Positions 54,260 to 62,237 of a DNA stretch of 64,000 nucleotides are shown here, piece by piece; positions within the stretch are counted from its first letter, which is position 1, and each line of letters opens with the position of its first letter. The DNA lies in contig NZ_CP009248.1 of NCBI RefSeq assembly GCF_001941505.1, positions 62,001 through 126,000 of the forward strand, in the 5' to 3' direction. The position numbers and the translations under genes were made by a program. The notes under the pieces are model-generated. The model was not told the origin of the DNA. It searched no databases and saw only the letters and a list, made by a program, of their open reading frames with translations. This DNA comes from Corynebacterium sphenisci DSM 44792. GTDB lineage: Bacteria; Actinomycetota; Actinomycetes; Mycobacteriales; Mycobacteriaceae.

Positions 54260-54790
54260 ATGAGCACCACCGACCGGGAATACGCCGGCGCCGACGAGGA
54301 CCGCTCCTACGCCGTCGCCGTGACCCTCGCCGAGGAGGGCTGGTCCGTCACCGAACTCGACGACGCCGCCCTGGACTCGCTGGCCGGGGCCGTGTCCCGG
54401 CTGCGCCGGCTGCGCGCGGAGCGGGCCTGCTTCGCGTTGCTGAACATCGACGACGACTACTTCATCATCCTCCGGCCGGTGCCGGGGGCGGTGCACGCGC
54501 TGCTCTCCGACGCCACCGCCGCGGTCACCGACGACATCGCCGCGGAGGTGCTCGACGAGCTCGACGAGGAGGTCCCCGACCTCGACGAGGACGAGGCCGC
54601 CGCCGCGGACCCGTGGCCGGAGGGGGATCTGGGGCTGCTCGCCGACGTGGGCCTGCCGGAGGACGTGCTGGCGGTGATCTGCGAGGACGCCAACCTGTGG
54701 GCCTCCGAGCAGCTGCACGCGGTGGCCCAGGTGCTGGGCTTCGACGATGAGCTCGCCGAGGTCACCGGCTACGGGGTCGATGACGACTGA
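54260..54790 (+). CDS. tRNA adenosine deaminase-associated protein
   Basis: A 176-residue acidic protein of the actinobacterial family always found beside tadA: RSYAVAVTLAEEGWSV, FALLNIDDDYFIILRP and LWASEQLHAVAQVLGFDDEL are its conserved parts. It has no known catalytic motif and may support TadA. It overlaps tadA by 11 bp. Confidence 0.88.
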   Translation: MSTTDREYAGADEDRSYAVAVTLAEEGWSVTELDDAALDSLAGAVSRLRRLRAERACFALLNIDDDYFIILRPVPGAVHALLSDATAAVTDDIAAEVLDELDEEVPDLDEDEAAAADPWPEGDLGLLADVGLPEDVLAVICEDANLWASEQLHAVAQVLGFDDELAEVTGYGVDDD

Positions 54791-55292
54791 GCCGGCGGCC
54801 GCGCTGCCGCGGCCGGTCCCGGAGCTGCGCGACGAGGCCCTGGTGCGCCTGGCGCTGGCCGCCGCGGCGCAGTCCCCGCCGGGGGAGGTGCCGGTCGGCG
54901 CGGTGGTGGTCGGCCCGGACGGGGCGGTGCTGGCGCGGGCCACCAACCGGCGGGAGGCCGAGGGCGACCCCCTGGCCCATGCCGAGGTGCTGGCGCTGCG
55001 CGCCGCCGCCCGCGCCCTCGGCGACGGCTGGCGGCTGTCCGAGTGCACCCTGGCGGTGACCCTGGAGCCCTGCGTGATGTGCGCCGGGGCGGCGGTGCTG
55101 GCCCGGGTGTCCCGGGTGGTCTTCGGCGCCTGGTCGCCGAAGACCGGGGCCTGCGGCTCCATCGCGGACGTGATCCGGGACCCGGCGCACCCCTCCGCCC
55201 CGGAGGTGGTCGGCGGGGTGCTCGCCGCCGAATGCGCGGCGCTGCTGCCGGCCTTCTTCGCGGACCGCCGCGGTCACGATTCGGTGAAATAG
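54780..55292 (+). CDS. tadA: tRNA-specific adenosine deaminase
   Basis: A 170-residue zinc deaminase that converts A34 of tRNA-Arg (ACG) to inosine. Catalytic HAE is His67-Glu69 and the zinc cysteines are in PCVMC (97-101). Two copies of its tRNA substrate are encoded 5-6 kb upstream in this window. The start overlaps the partner gene. Confidence 0.94.
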   Translation: MTTEPAAALPRPVPELRDEALVRLALAAAAQSPPGEVPVGAVVVGPDGAVLARATNRREAEGDPLAHAEVLALRAAARALGDGWRLSECTLAVTLEPCVMCAGAAVLARVSRVVFGAWSPKTGACGSIADVIRDPAHPSAPEVVGGVLAAECAALLPAFFADRRGHDSVK

Positions 55293-55407
55293 GTTCATGG
55301 GGGCTGCCGCGCCCGCGGCGGTCCACTACCCTGGTCGTCGACGCCACCAGGCGCCGGAAGGGCCCGGGGGAGACGCCCCCGGCCCGTGCACGTGAAGGAG
55401 ACAGCAG

Positions 55408-55602
55408 ATGAGCGATTTCTCGAACAAGGCCGAGGAGTTCGGCGGCAAGGCCAAGGAGGCCGCGGGCGAGGCCGTGGGCAATGAGGACCTGCGCGACGAG
55501 GGCCGCGGCGACCAGGCCAAGTCCAAGATCAAGGAGGGCGTGGAGAACGTCAAGGACAAGGCCACCGAGGCCCTGGGCAAGCTCACCGGCGACGACAAGT
55601 AG
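55408..55602 (+). CDS. CsbD family stress protein
   Basis: A 64-residue hydrophilic, lysine/glutamate-rich helical protein matching the CsbD family (FGGKAKEAAGEAVGNEDLRDEG, then DQAKSKIKEGVENVKDK). Members accumulate under general stress; their molecular role is not known. AAGGAGA precedes the ATG. A TACCCT at 55327-55332 and a small GC hairpin lie in the leader. Confidence 0.88.
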   Translation: MSDFSNKAEEFGGKAKEAAGEAVGNEDLRDEGRGDQAKSKIKEGVENVKDKATEALGKLTGDDK

Positions 55603-55652
55603 GCCGGGGGCGAATTTGCCGCCTGGCGCGGCCGCGCGGTAGATTCACCCGC

Positions 55653-55739
55653 GGTGGCGTGTCCGAGCGGCCGAAGGTACTCGCCTCGAAAGCGAGTGTC
55701 GCGTAACAGCGACCGGGGGTTCAAATCCCTCCGCCACCG
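55653..55739 (+). tRNA. tRNA-Ser (CGA)
   Basis: GGTGGCG pairs with CGCCACC; long variable arm; anticodon loop CTCGAAA reads CGA. CCA is not encoded. Confidence 0.95.
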
Positions 55740-55744
55740 CAGCC

Positions 55745-55792
55745 GGCCCGGGCCGGGCGCCCCTCAGCGCGAGGGAACGCCCGGCCCGGGCC
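55745..55792 (+). terminator. Terminator of tRNA-Ser (CGA)
   Basis: A perfect 15-bp stem (55745-55759 with 55778-55792) around an 18-nt loop, followed by CTTTCC; it starts 6 nt after the tRNA. Confidence 0.7.
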
Positions 55793-55863
55793 CTTTCCGA
55801 TCCGCCCGTACATTGGGGGGTGAGGGGCGGGCGCCGGCCCGCCCGGGAAGGGGTGCCACCATC

Positions 55864-58248
55864 ATGGCGAAGGCCCTGTTCGCCCTGGGCCGCTGGTCCC
55901 ACCGCCACCACTGGGCGGTGATCCTCTGCTGGGCGCTGCTGCTGGCCGCCCTCGGCGGGGCCGCGGCGAGCCTGCAGAAGGGGTTCTCCGACGAGTTCGA
56001 GATCCCCGGCGCGCCCAGCGCGGAGGCCGCCGCGCTGCTCTCCGAGGCCTTCCCCGGGGAGCCCAACCCGGTGGCCGAGCAGTCCGTCACCCTGGTCTTC
56101 GCCGCCCCCGAGGGCGAGCGCCTGGCGGACCCGGCCAACTCCGCGGCGGTGGACCGGGTGCTCGAGCACATCCGCGACCACGCCGGGCAGATCGGCGATG
56201 ACGCCCAGCTGCTCAACCCCGTGGAGCTGGACCCGAAGCTGCGCGAGGCGGTGGTCGCCGGCGGCGTCGAGGGGGGCCTGCCCCGGGAGGTCGCCGAACG
56301 CGACGGGTACTTCCTGCGGGTGCTCTCCGACGACGGCCGGGTGGGCACCGCCATGTTCAGCTTCGACGTCGCCGCGCCCCCGGAGATCGAGCCCGGCAAC
56401 CGGCAGGCGGTGCTCGACGCCATGGACCTCGGCCGGGAGGCCGGGATCGAGGTGGAGGCGATGGGGCCGGGCTTCTTCGACCCGGTGGAGATCACCGCGG
56501 TCAGCGAGGTGGTCGGCATCGGGGTGGCCTTCCTGGTGCTGGCGCTGACCTTCGGCTCCCTGGTCGCCGCCGGGCTGCCGCTCATCACCGCGGTCACCGG
56601 GGTGGCGGTCGGGGCGCTGGGCATCGTGCTGATGACCGCGTTCTGGAAGCTGAACACGGTCACCCCGGTGCTGGCGGTGATGATCGGCCTGGCCGTGGGC
56701 ATCGACTACGCCCTGTTCATCATGGCCCGCTACCGCGCGGAGCTGCGCGGCGGCCTGCACCGGGCGGACGCCGCCGGGCTGGCCGTGGCCACCGCCGGGT
56801 CCTCGGTGGTCTTCGCCGGGCTCACCGTGCTCATCGCCCTGGCCGCGCTGACCCTGGCCGGGATCCCCTTCCTGTCCCTGATGGGCGTCTCCGCCGCGGC
56901 GACCGTGGCGGTGGCGGTGCTGCTCTCCCTGACCCTGGTGCCGGCGCTGCTCGCGGTGGCCGGCCGGCGCGCCTTCGCCGGGGCGATCCCGGGGGTGGCG
57001 GGCAACCCGGTGCGCGGGCACCGGGTGCGCCTCTTCGGGGACCGCACCCTGGGCCGGCGCTGGGTGGGCCTGGTGCACCGGGTGCCGGGGCTGATGCTGG
57101 TCGCCGTGATCGGGATCCTCGGCGCCCTGGCGGTGCCCGCGAAGGATCTCGCCCTGGCGCTGCCCTCCGACGCCACCGCCGAATACGGCTCCACCCAGCG
57201 CCGGGCGGTGCAGCTGGTCGACGAGGGCTTTGGCCCGGGGCGCAACGCCCAGATGATCGTGGTCGTCGACGCCCGCGACGCCGACCCGGCCGCCCCGGCG
57301 CTGGCCCCCCTGGCCGGGGCGGTCGAGGACGGGCGGGCCGCGGCGGTGCCCTATGTGCTCGACCACCTGCGCAACAACGTCGACGTGGACCATGTCCAGA
57401 TCATCGGGGCGAACGAGGCCGGCACCGCCGCGCAGCTGCTGCTCACCCCGGTGGCCGGGCCGCTGGACGACGCCACCGGGGAGCTCATCGCCGCGCTGCG
57501 CCGGCAGCAGCCCCAGCTGGCCGCCGCCACCGGGGCGCGGATCGGGATCACCGGGCTGGTGCCCATCGAGCATGATGTGACGGTCACCCTCACCGAGGCG
57601 ATGCCGGTGTACCTGGCGGTGGTGGTGGGCCTGGCGGTGGTGCTGCTGCTGCTGGTGTTCCGCTCCATCGCGGTGCCGCTCACCGCCGGGGCGGGGTTCC
57701 TGCTCTCCGTCGGCGCCGCCTTCGGGCTCACCGTGCTGTTCTGGCAGGAGGGCCTGTGGGATCTGGTGCCCACCCCGGGGCCACTGATCTCCTTCATGCC
57801 GATCTTCCTCATCGGGGTGACCTTCGGCCTGGCCATGGACTACCAGGTGTTCCTGGTGTCCCGGATGCGGGAGCACTTCACCAAATCCGGCGGCCGGGCC
57901 CGCCCGGGATCCCCGTACACCGCGGTGGAGGAGTCCATCGTGGAGGGCTTCTCCCTCGGCGCCCGGGTGGTCACCGCCGCCGCGATCATCATGATCAGCG
58001 TCTTCGTGGCCTTCATCGGCCAGCCCCTGGCCTTCGTCCGGATCTTCGGCTTCGCCCTGGGTGCGGCGATCCTCTTCGACGCCTTCCTCATCCGGATGAC
58101 CTTCATCCCGGCGGCGCTGTTCCTGCTCGGCCGGGCCACCTGGTGGCTGCCGGGCTGGCTGGACCGGGTGCTGCCCAAGGTGGACGTGGAGGGCGAGGGC
58201 ATCGAGGGCCACCGCCGCCGGCTGCTGGAGGCCGCCGGCGTGGAATGA
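55864..58248 (+). CDS. MMPL family RND transporter
   Basis: A 794-residue membrane protein with the MmpL plan: helix 1 near residues 17-36, a large outer loop, helices 2-6, a second outer loop and helices 8-12. The proton-relay pairs are visible (GIDYALFIMARYR, Asp281/Tyr282, and AMDYQVFLVSRMRE). MMPL proteins export lipids such as trehalose mycolates; there is no long C-terminal cytosolic domain like that of MmpL3, so this is probably an accessory exporter. Substrate unknown. Confidence 0.88.
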   Translation: MAKALFALGRWSHRHHWAVILCWALLLAALGGAAASLQKGFSDEFEIPGAPSAEAAALLSEAFPGEPNPVAEQSVTLVFAAPEGERLADPANSAAVDRVLEHIRDHAGQIGDDAQLLNPVELDPKLREAVVAGGVEGGLPREVAERDGYFLRVLSDDGRVGTAMFSFDVAAPPEIEPGNRQAVLDAMDLGREAGIEVEAMGPGFFDPVEITAVSEVVGIGVAFLVLALTFGSLVAAGLPLITAVTGVAVGALGIVLMTAFWKLNTVTPVLAVMIGLAVGIDYALFIMARYRAELRGGLHRADAAGLAVATAGSSVVFAGLTVLIALAALTLAGIPFLSLMGVSAAATVAVAVLLSLTLVPALLAVAGRRAFAGAIPGVAGNPVRGHRVRLFGDRTLGRRWVGLVHRVPGLMLVAVIGILGALAVPAKDLALALPSDATAEYGSTQRRAVQLVDEGFGPGRNAQMIVVVDARDADPAAPALAPLAGAVEDGRAAAVPYVLDHLRNNVDVDHVQIIGANEAGTAAQLLLTPVAGPLDDATGELIAALRRQQPQLAAATGARIGITGLVPIEHDVTVTLTEAMPVYLAVVVGLAVVLLLLVFRSIAVPLTAGAGFLLSVGAAFGLTVLFWQEGLWDLVPTPGPLISFMPIFLIGVTFGLAMDYQVFLVSRMREHFTKSGGRARPGSPYTAVEESIVEGFSLGARVVTAAAIIMISVFVAFIGQPLAFVRIFGFALGAAILFDAFLIRMTFIPAALFLLGRATWWLPGWLDRVLPKVDVEGEGIEGHRRRLLEAAGVE

Positions 58249-58281
58249 TGGGGCACCGACGCCGCCGAGGGAGGAGCCGCC

Positions 58282-59556
58282 ATGGAGCACGCCGGATTCC
58301 GGATCACCGCCCGGGTCGAGGGCACCGCCGCCCGGGCCGGGGTGATCGGCACCCCGCACGGGGAGATCGCCACCCCGGCGTTCATCCCGGTGGCCACCAA
58401 GGCCACCGTGAAGACCCTCACCGCCGACCAGATCCGGGCCACCGGGGCGCAGGCCATCCTGGCCAACGCCTACCACCTCTACCTGCGCCCCGGGCCGGAG
58501 GTGGTGGACGCCGCCGGGGGGCTGGCGGAGTTCGCGAACTGGCATGGCCCCACCTACACCGACTCCGGGGGCTTCCAGGTGATGAGCCTGGGGGTGGGCT
58601 TCCGCAAGACCCTGGCGATGGACGTCTCCGGGCTCGCCGACGATGACGTGGTCGCCCCCGGCAAGCAGCGCAACGCCTTCGTCGACGACGAGGGGGTGAC
58701 CTTCCGCTCGCACGTGGACGGCTCCACGCACCGGTTCACCCCGGAGGTGTCCATGGGCATCCAGCACGCCCTGGGCGCGGACATCATCTTCGCCTTCGAC
58801 GAGCTGACCACCCTGATGAACACCCGCGGCTACCAGGAGGCCTCGGTGGAGCGCACCCGGCGGTGGGCGCGGCGCTGCCTCGCCGAGCACGACCGGCTCA
58901 GCCGGGAGCGCAACCAGCGCCCCGGCCCGGCCGGGGCGCTGCCCCCCGGCGCCCGGCCCGCCCAGCAGCTGTGGGGGGTGGTGCAGGGCGCCCAGTACGA
59001 GGATCTGCGCCGGGCCGCCGCCCGCGGGCTGGTGGCGCTCTCCGACGCCGCGGAGGCCGCCGGCCGCCCCGGCTTCGCCGGCTACGGGATCGGCGGGGCG
59101 ATCGAGAAGGCCCGGCTGGGCGACATCGTCGGCTGGGTCACCGCGGAGCTGCCCGAAAACCGGCCCCGGCACCTGCTGGGCATCTCCGAACCGGACGACG
59201 TCTTCGCCGCGGTGGCCGCCGGGGCGGACACCTTCGACTGCGTGGCGCCGACCCGGCTGGCCCGCCGCGGCGGGGTGTACACCCGGGACGGCCGGCTGAC
59301 CCTCACCAACGCCCGGTTCAGACGGGACTTCGGGCCCATCGACGCGGAGACGCCCTCGCCCACCGCCGGCTACAGCCGGGCCTACCTGCACCACCTGCTC
59401 AAGTCGAAGGAGTACCTGGCGGGCACCATCTGCACCCTGCACAACGTCTTCTTCATGGTGGACCTGGTGGACCGGATCCGGGAGTCGATCCGCGCCGGGC
59501 GCTTCCCGGAGTTCCGGGAGGAGTTCCTGGGCCGCTACTACGCGGGCGCGAAATAG
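58282..59556 (+). CDS. tgt: Queuine tRNA-ribosyltransferase lacking zinc cysteines
   Basis: A 424-residue TGT that exchanges guanine-34 of GUN-anticodon tRNAs for a queuosine precursor. Catalytic aspartates are present: Asp94 (TDSGGFQ), Asp173 (AFDELT) and nucleophile Asp319 (FDCVAPTR). The zinc motif CxCxxC is replaced at matching spacing by Thr357, Ser359 and Ala362 (DAETPSPTAGYSRAYLHH); only His387 (CTLHN) remains. The base-pocket sequence GYGIGGAIEK also differs from the usual GGLAVGE. The ATG follows GGGAGGAG. It converges with the precursor transporter gene (19-bp overlap), with gluQ nearby. Fold certain; base specificity open. Confidence 0.88.
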   Translation: MEHAGFRITARVEGTAARAGVIGTPHGEIATPAFIPVATKATVKTLTADQIRATGAQAILANAYHLYLRPGPEVVDAAGGLAEFANWHGPTYTDSGGFQVMSLGVGFRKTLAMDVSGLADDDVVAPGKQRNAFVDDEGVTFRSHVDGSTHRFTPEVSMGIQHALGADIIFAFDELTTLMNTRGYQEASVERTRRWARRCLAEHDRLSRERNQRPGPAGALPPGARPAQQLWGVVQGAQYEDLRRAAARGLVALSDAAEAAGRPGFAGYGIGGAIEKARLGDIVGWVTAELPENRPRHLLGISEPDDVFAAVAAGADTFDCVAPTRLARRGGVYTRDGRLTLTNARFRRDFGPIDAETPSPTAGYSRAYLHHLLKSKEYLAGTICTLHNVFFMVDLVDRIRESIRAGRFPEFREEFLGRYYAGAK

Positions 59557-60260
59557 CCCTCCCGGCGCTTCACCCGGGCGATCACCCGGTAGGTCACCGG
59601 CATCACCGCCACCTCCGCCCCGGTCTTCCACAGGAAGCCCACCGCCACGTAGTTGACGAAGGCCGCCGGGGTGTCCACCCCGATCACGGAGGCGGCGATG
59701 GCGCAGAACACCAGGGTGTCCGCGAATTCGCCGACCACGGTGGAGCCGAGCAGCCGGGCCCACAGCCGGCGCTCCCCGGTGCGCGCCTTCAGCGCCACCA
59801 GCACCCGGGCGTTGAGCAGCTGGCCGACCAGGTAGCCGGCCAGCCCGGCGAGCACGATCCGGGGCACCGCGCCGAGGGTGGCGGCGAAGGCCGCCTGGCC
59901 CCCGTAGAAGTCCGCCGGCGGCAGCCAGATGGCCACCTGGAAGAAGGCGATGGCCAGCACCAGGGCGGCGAAGCCCACCCACACCGCCCGGCGGGTGGCG
60001 CGCCAGCCGTAGCATTCGGAGAGCACGTCGCCGATGACGTAGCTCAGCGGGAAGAGCAGGAAGGCCCCGTCGGTGATCAGGGGGCCCAGGGCGACGCCCT
60101 TGCTGGCGGTGATGTTGGAGACCAGCAGGATCGCGGCGAAGAGCGCGACCAGGGCGGGGTAGGCGGAGTCGGGGACGGGGATGCGGGCGGGCGGGGTGTT
60201 CTCGGACGCGGCCCGGGGGGCGGCGCCCGGCCCAGGCCCGGCGGCGGGGGAGTCGGTCAT
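59538..60260 (-). CDS. Queuosine precursor transporter (YhhQ family)
   Basis: A 240-residue protein with a proline/alanine-rich 30-residue start and about six membrane helices. NITASKGVALGPLITDGAFLLFPLSYVIGDVLSECYG and VGEFADTLVFCAIA match the YhhQ/DUF165 family, which imports queuosine precursors. Its pairing with tgt and gluQ, with no biosynthetic que genes in sight, suggests salvage. TAGCAT lies 7 nt before the ATG. Confidence 0.9.
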   Translation of the reverse strand: MTDSPAAGPGPGAAPRAASENTPPARIPVPDSAYPALVALFAAILLVSNITASKGVALGPLITDGAFLLFPLSYVIGDVLSECYGWRATRRAVWVGFAALVLAIAFFQVAIWLPPADFYGGQAAFAATLGAVPRIVLAGLAGYLVGQLLNARVLVALKARTGERRLWARLLGSTVVGEFADTLVFCAIAASVIGVDTPAAFVNYVAVGFLWKTGAEVAVMPVTYRVIARVKRREGYFAPA

Positions 60261-60267
60261 GGCGGGG

Positions 60268-60273
60268 ATGCTA
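60268..60273 (-). promoter_or_regulatory. -10 element of the YhhQ-type transporter gene
   Basis: Minus-strand TAGCAT with a 7-nt spacer to the ATG at 60260. Confidence 0.5.
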
Positions 60274-60285
60274 CCGCCGCGGACC

Positions 60286-60852
60286 CTACTCCGGGGAGGC
60301 CTCCGGGCGGTCGGCGACGATCGCCTCCAGCTCGGTGCGGGCCTTGTGCAGCACCCCGACGATCTCGTCGACCTCCCCGGGATGCCGGCCGTCGAGCACG
60401 TGGTAGACGTCGCCCCAGGTGTAGTCGGTGGCCACCACGTCGGCGTGCGCGGCGGCGAGCGCCTCGCGCAGCACCGCGATCGCCCCGGCGACGGCCCGGG
60501 GGCCGGGGGTGGCGCCGAGCATGAGCACCGGTTTGCGCAGCAGCGCGGACTTGCCGCGGGGCCGGGCCAGCCACTCGATGGCGTTGATGATCACCGCCGG
60601 GGCGGTGTGGTTGTGCTCCGGGGTGACGATGACCACCGCGTCGGCGGCGGCGACGGTGGCCCGCAGCTGCCGGGCCGCGCCGGGCTCATGCCCGGTGACG
60701 TCGAGATCCTCGTCGTAGAAGGGCACCTCCCGCAGCGGTTCGAAGATGGCGGCGTCGTCGCCGTCGGGGAGGGTGCCGGCGAAGGCCTCGGCCAGCTGTC
60801 GGTTGGTGGAGTCGGCGCGCAGGGACCCGAGGAGGATGACGTAGTGGCTCAT
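60286..60852 (-). CDS. NADPH-dependent FMN reductase family protein
   Basis: A 188-residue flavodoxin-fold reductase: LLGSLRADSTNRQLAE binds FMN phosphate and TPEHNHTAPAVIINAIEWL is the family signature (usually PEYN). It would reduce FMN or quinones with NAD(P)H. It lies 25 bp upstream of the queuosine transporter on the same strand; a functional link is uncertain. Confidence 0.85.
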   Translation of the reverse strand: MSHYVILLGSLRADSTNRQLAEAFAGTLPDGDDAAIFEPLREVPFYDEDLDVTGHEPGAARQLRATVAAADAVVIVTPEHNHTAPAVIINAIEWLARPRGKSALLRKPVLMLGATPGPRAVAGAIAVLREALAAAHADVVATDYTWGDVYHVLDGRHPGEVDEIVGVLHKARTELEAIVADRPEASPE

Positions 60853-60858
60853 GGTGCG

Positions 60859-60864
60859 ATGCTA
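60859..60864 (-). promoter_or_regulatory. -10 element of FMN reductase gene
   Basis: Minus-strand TAGCAT with a 6-nt spacer to the ATG; it faces the gluQ promoter 6 bp away. Confidence 0.5.
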
Positions 60865-60870
60865 CGCCGC

Positions 60871-60876
60871 TACGGT
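60871..60876 (+). promoter_or_regulatory. -10 element of gluQ
   Basis: TACGGT with a 6-nt spacer to the ATG at 60883; no separate ribosome site. Confidence 0.5.
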
Positions 60877-60882
60877 GGGGGC

Positions 60883-61764
60883 ATGGCTGATGCGGGTGTG
60901 ACCGGGCGCTACGCGCCGAGCCCCACCGGGGACCTGCACCTGGGCAATCTGCGCACCGCGGCGGTCGCCTGGGCGGCGGCCCGATCCGCCGGGGGGCGGT
61001 TCCTGGTCCGGGTGGAGGACGTCGACACCGGCCGCTGCCGGGAGGCGTTCGTCGAACGCCAGCTCGCCGACCTCGCCGCGGTGGGCCTCGACTGGGATGG
61101 CCCGGTGCTGCGCCAGTCCACCCGGGGGGAGCGCTACGCCGCCGCCCTGGGCCGGCTACCCACCTACCCCTGCTGGTGCAGCCGCCGGGAGATCCGGGAG
61201 GCCGCCAGCGCCCCGCACGGCGCCCCCGGCGCCTACCCGGGCACCTGCCGCCGGATGGACCCGGGGGAGCTCGCCCGCCGGGCCGCGGCGCGCCGGGCGG
61301 CGGGGCTGGGCCCGGCGATCCGGCTGGCCGCGGAGGTCGGCTCCTGGACGGTGCACGATCTGCTGGCCGGGGAGTACCGCGGGGAGGTCGACGACATGGT
61401 GCTGCGCCGCGCCGACGGGGACTGGGCGTACCACCTGGCGGTGGTCGTCGACGACGCCGAGCAGGGCGTCACCCAGGTGGTCCGGGGCGCGGACCTGCTC
61501 GCCTCGGCGCCGCGGCAGGCGCATCTGGCGACCCTGCTCGGCCACCGGCCCCCGGAGTACCTGCATGTGCCGCTGGTGCTGGGGCCCACCGGGGCGCGGC
61601 TGGCCAAACGCGACGGGGCGGTGACCCTGCGCGAGCTCGACCCGGCCCGGGCGCGGGCGTGGATCATGTCCTCCCTGGGCTTCCCGGGCGCACCGGTGGA
61701 GCGGCTGCCGGAGCTGTTCCACCCGGCGCTGCTGCCCGCCGATTCACCTACCCTGGGGGCATGA
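60883..61764 (+). CDS. gluQ: Glutamyl-queuosine tRNA(Asp) synthetase
   Basis: A 293-residue truncated glutamyl-tRNA synthetase lacking the anticodon-binding domain. The HIGH variant is HLGN in YAPSPTGDLHLGNLRTA, the zinc site starts CWCSRREI and ends TCR, and the KMSKS variant is RLAKRDGA. GluQ attaches glutamate to the queuosine base of tRNA-Asp, so its presence argues that this cell carries queuosine, in agreement with tgt and the transporter. Its stop overlaps the next ATG (ATGA). Confidence 0.92.
   Translation: MADAGVTGRYAPSPTGDLHLGNLRTAAVAWAAARSAGGRFLVRVEDVDTGRCREAFVERQLADLAAVGLDWDGPVLRQSTRGERYAAALGRLPTYPCWCSRREIREAASAPHGAPGAYPGTCRRMDPGELARRAAARRAAGLGPAIRLAAEVGSWTVHDLLAGEYRGEVDDMVLRRADGDWAYHLAVVVDDAEQGVTQVVRGADLLASAPRQAHLATLLGHRPPEYLHVPLVLGPTGARLAKRDGAVTLRELDPARARAWIMSSLGFPGAPVERLPELFHPALLPADSPTLGA
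61749..61754 (+). promoter_or_regulatory. Internal -10 element ahead of the flavodoxin-fold gene
   Basis: TACCCT inside the end of gluQ with a 6-nt spacer to the ATG at 61761. Confidence 0.4.
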
Positions 61765-62237
61765 GCGGACGACTGCTGGTGGTGCACCATTCCCCGACCG
61801 AGCTGCTCCGGGAGGTGCTCGGCGAGGTCCTCGCCGGGGCCCGGCACCCGGACCTGGCCGGGGTGGAGGTCGTCGAGGTGCCGGCGCTGGCCGCCACCAG
61901 CGACGATCTGCTCGCCGCGGACGCGATCCTGCTGGGCACCCCGGCGAACTTCGGCTACCTCTCCGGGGCGCTGAAGCACTTCTTCGACTCCACCTTCGCC
62001 GACTGCGCGGAGGTCCGCCGGGGCCTGCCCTTCGGCTACTGGATCCGCGGTGGCCAGGACACCACCGGCGCCGAACGGGCCATGGAGGCGATCACCACCG
62101 GCTTCGGCTGGCGGGCCGCGGCGGAGCCGGTGTGCTTCACCGGCGGACTGGACGGGGCGCGCCGGGCGGCGCTGGCGGAGCTCGGCGGCACCCTCGCCGC
62201 GCACGCCCTGGCCGGGGGCATGGGGATCCGGCAGTGA
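61761..62237 (+). CDS. Flavodoxin-fold protein
   Basis: A 158-residue flavodoxin-like protein: LLVVHHSPTELLREV occupies the FMN-phosphate loop position and LLGTPANFGYLSGALKHFFD matches NAD(P)H-dependent FMN reductase or flavodoxin-family proteins. It probably binds FMN; partner unknown. It is coupled to gluQ by ATGA and to amn by GTGA, forming a tight three-gene operon. Confidence 0.78.
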   Translation: MSGRLLVVHHSPTELLREVLGEVLAGARHPDLAGVEVVEVPALAATSDDLLAADAILLGTPANFGYLSGALKHFFDSTFADCAEVRRGLPFGYWIRGGQDTTGAERAMEAITTGFGWRAAAEPVCFTGGLDGARRAALAELGGTLAAHALAGGMGIRQ

